NCBI GenBank assembly: GCA_021775755.1
Contig: JAJFHE010000048.1
Span: forward strand, 1-64,000
Source: Hyphomicrobiales bacterium
GTDB lineage: Bacteria > Pseudomonadota > Alphaproteobacteria > Rhizobiales > JAJFHB01
DNA length: 64,000 nt
Reading direction: 5' to 3'
How positions within the stretch are numbered: the stretch's first letter is position 1; each line of letters starts with the position of its first letter. Under the pieces are notes generated by a model. It saw only the letters and a program-made list of their open reading frames with translations, did no database searches and was not told where the DNA came from. The position numbers were made by a program, and so were the translations under genes. Shown here in pieces: positions 62,824 through 64,000 of this stretch.

Positions 62824-63822
62824 GTGACCGGACAAGGCCGTATCATCATCGACTGCCTTCAGTACTGCAACTGGTCGCGGGAGATCTTTGAAGAGATGCG
62901 GGCCGGCGGTGTCAGCGCCGTGCACGTGACGATCTGCTACCACGAGCAGTTCCGCGAGACCGTCACCAATATCGAGCAGTGGAACCGGTGGTTTCAGCAA
63001 CACGGCGACCTCATTGTTCCAGGCCGCACCGCCGACGACGTGCGTGCCGCCCATGAAAGCGGCCGCACCGCGATCATCTTCGGCTTCCAGAACTGCTCGC
63101 CGATCGAAGACGACGTCGGACTGATTGAAATCGTGCACCAACTCGGCGCGCGCTTCATGCAGCTGTCCTACAATAATCAGAGCTTGCTCGCGACCGGGTG
63201 CTATGAAGCGGAAGACCCGGGCATCACGCGCTTCGGCAAGCAGGCGATCGGGGAAATGAACCGTGTTGGCCTGGTCATCGACATGTCGCACTCCGCAGAG
63301 CGCTCAACGCTTGAGGCGATCGAGTTGTCGCAGCGCCCCATCGCCATCACGCATGCCAACCCGGCGTTCTGGCACCCCGCCCTTCGCAACAAGTCCGACG
63401 ACGTTCTGAAAGCGCTGGGCGCGAGCGGTGGTATGCTCGGTTTCAGCCTCTATCCGTTCCATTTGAAAAACACCACCGAGTGCCGCCTCGATGAGTTCTG
63501 TTCGATGATCGCCGACACCGCCGATCTCATGGGGCTCGACAATATCGGCATCGGCACCGATCTGGTGCAGGGCCATGGCAATGAGGTGGTTGAATGGATG
63601 CGCAACGGCCGCTGGTCGCTCGACATGGATTTCGGCGAGGGTTCGAAAGACAATGCGGGCTGGCCCGATCCTCTACCATGGTTCGGCGGGAACCGGGACT
63701 TCGGCAACATCGTGGAGGGCTTGCGTGCCAAAGGCTTCACGGAAACGGACATTGACAAAGTGATGGGCGGCAACTGGCTAAAGTTCTACGAAACATCTTT
63801 CGGGCCGCAGGAAAAAGCGTAG
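62824..63822 (+). CDS. membrane dipeptidase-like protein (peptidase M19, divergent)
   Basis: 332 residues, TIM-barrel renal-dipeptidase family. The GTG at 62824 is the start. Later motifs are IIFGFQNCSPIEDDV, GLVIDMSHSAERSTLEAIE, ITHANPAF and GIGTDLVQGHG. The usual N-terminal HxD metal motif is replaced by IDCLQYCNW, so only part of the binuclear metal site remains. Close relatives occur in dimethylglycine- and choline-type catabolic clusters of other proteobacteria with unknown substrates. The gap upstream (62602-62823) holds nothing recognised; the next gene starts 15 bases downstream. Confidence 0.85.
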   Translation: MTGQGRIIIDCLQYCNWSREIFEEMRAGGVSAVHVTICYHEQFRETVTNIEQWNRWFQQHGDLIVPGRTADDVRAAHESGRTAIIFGFQNCSPIEDDVGLIEIVHQLGARFMQLSYNNQSLLATGCYEAEDPGITRFGKQAIGEMNRVGLVIDMSHSAERSTLEAIELSQRPIAITHANPAFWHPALRNKSDDVLKALGASGGMLGFSLYPFHLKNTTECRLDEFCSMIADTADLMGLDNIGIGTDLVQGHGNEVVEWMRNGRWSLDMDFGEGSKDNAGWPDPLPWFGGNRDFGNIVEGLRAKGFTETDIDKVMGGNWLKFYETSFGPQEKA

Positions 63823-63837
63823 GGAGCGCGAGCGATC

Positions 63838-64000
63838 ATGGCAACGGCATCTGAGCGAACCGAAGCCGCCATTCCAGCCGTTGCGCTGAGACCACCAGAA
63901 CAAGTCATGCGGCTTGAGCGCATGGGCTCATTTTTTGCCACGCGCATCAGTTTCATGCGCTCCCTGATCCGCCGCATGCAGCGTGAGAACTGGAACGTAA
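63838..64000 (+). CDS. unidentified protein, N-terminal 54 residues (cut by window end)
   Basis: ATG at 63838 follows GGAGCGCGAGCG, 15 bases after the dipeptidase stop, and the frame is open to the end of the window. The visible part has an Ala-rich start, then PPEQVMRLERMGSFFATRIS and FMRSLIRRMQRENW, a basic amphipathic stretch. No domain can be assigned from 54 residues. Close spacing suggests an operon with the M19 gene, so this gene may define its pathway. Confidence 0.6.
   Translation, partial: MATASERTEAAIPAVALRPPEQVMRLERMGSFFATRISFMRSLIRRMQRENWNV

Noticed and set aside
1-64000. tRNA, rRNA genes and CRISPR arrays
   Set aside because: No cloverleaf-like T-arm sequences with matching stems, no rRNA-like tracts and no regularly spaced repeats were seen.

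Overview
The window is GC-rich, tightly packed bacterial DNA with few long gaps. Gene content and protein style point to an aerobic alphaproteobacterium, most likely a Hyphomicrobiales (Rhizobiales)-type heterotroph. The main reasons are an alphaproteobacterial Zur-like Fur protein, a BluB/CobQ/CobB/CobA cobalamin set with CbiD and DUF1636, the HutF branch of histidine degradation, PuuD-type membrane urate oxidation and an XdhABC operon. I cannot name the genus from sequence alone.

Layout. (1) 1-7018: tail of a Zur-like regulator, then a seven-gene minus-strand operon (5882 to 555: two HpcH/HpaI aldolase-like proteins, a 2-keto-4-pentenoate hydratase-like protein, a TauD/TfdA dioxygenase, an MBL hydrolase, a flavodoxin-fold oxidoreductase and an unusual SDR) facing a GntR/UTRA regulator. 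It looks like a catabolic module of unknown substrate. (2) 7019-18768: cobalamin genes in three transcription units (DUF1636-cobU-cobT; cobA-cobB-cobQ-bluB plus cobD; cbiD-cobK), with an SDR, an FkbM methyltransferase and a small conserved-looking protein between them. A decayed IS5-type transposase piece lies in front of DUF1636. (3) 18769-20762: a small accessory island holding a 260-bp MITE-like element directly after the cobK stop codon, a truncated IS1380-type transposase, an orphan secreted cysteine-containing protein and a likely IS3-type fragment. (4) 20763-26476: acyl-CoA ligase, spermidine synthase-like methyltransferase, double-CDGSH protein, LigB-type dioxygenase with divergent HxlR regulator, secreted alpha/beta hydrolase with divergent TetR regulator.

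(5) 26473-34846: histidine utilisation. hutU-hutC-hutI (minus) diverge from hutF-hutH (plus) around HutC-like operator sequences, followed by a second acyl-CoA ligase. (6) 34870-38173: universal-stress-like protein overlapping a Lon-like (LonH/AAA_32) protease. (7) 38288-59309: purine catabolism in two blocks. Block A (43001 to 38288) is puuD-Ldh/AllD-like-puuE-allantoicase-allA with a divergent LysR. Block B (58558 to 47000) is uraH-xdhA-xdhB-xdhC-guanine deaminase-BMP-type ABC importer-cysteine desulfurase, with uraD divergent. Together they can take up purine nucleosides or bases and convert guanine or hypoxanthine through xanthine, urate, 5-hydroxyisourate, OHCU, allantoin, allantoate and ureidoglycolate to glyoxylate and urea. 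Between the blocks sit a methyltransferase, a membrane protein, a universal stress protein and a secreted protein. (8) 59314-64000: CitE-like lyase, a DUF1111 di-haem protein overlapping an imelysin-family protein, an atypical M19 dipeptidase, and the start of an unidentified gene cut by the window end.

The most novel-looking items are the MITE-like element after cobK, the seven-gene HpcH-pair operon, and the coupling of a cysteine desulfurase to the xanthine dehydrogenase cluster. No rRNA, tRNA or CRISPR array was seen.
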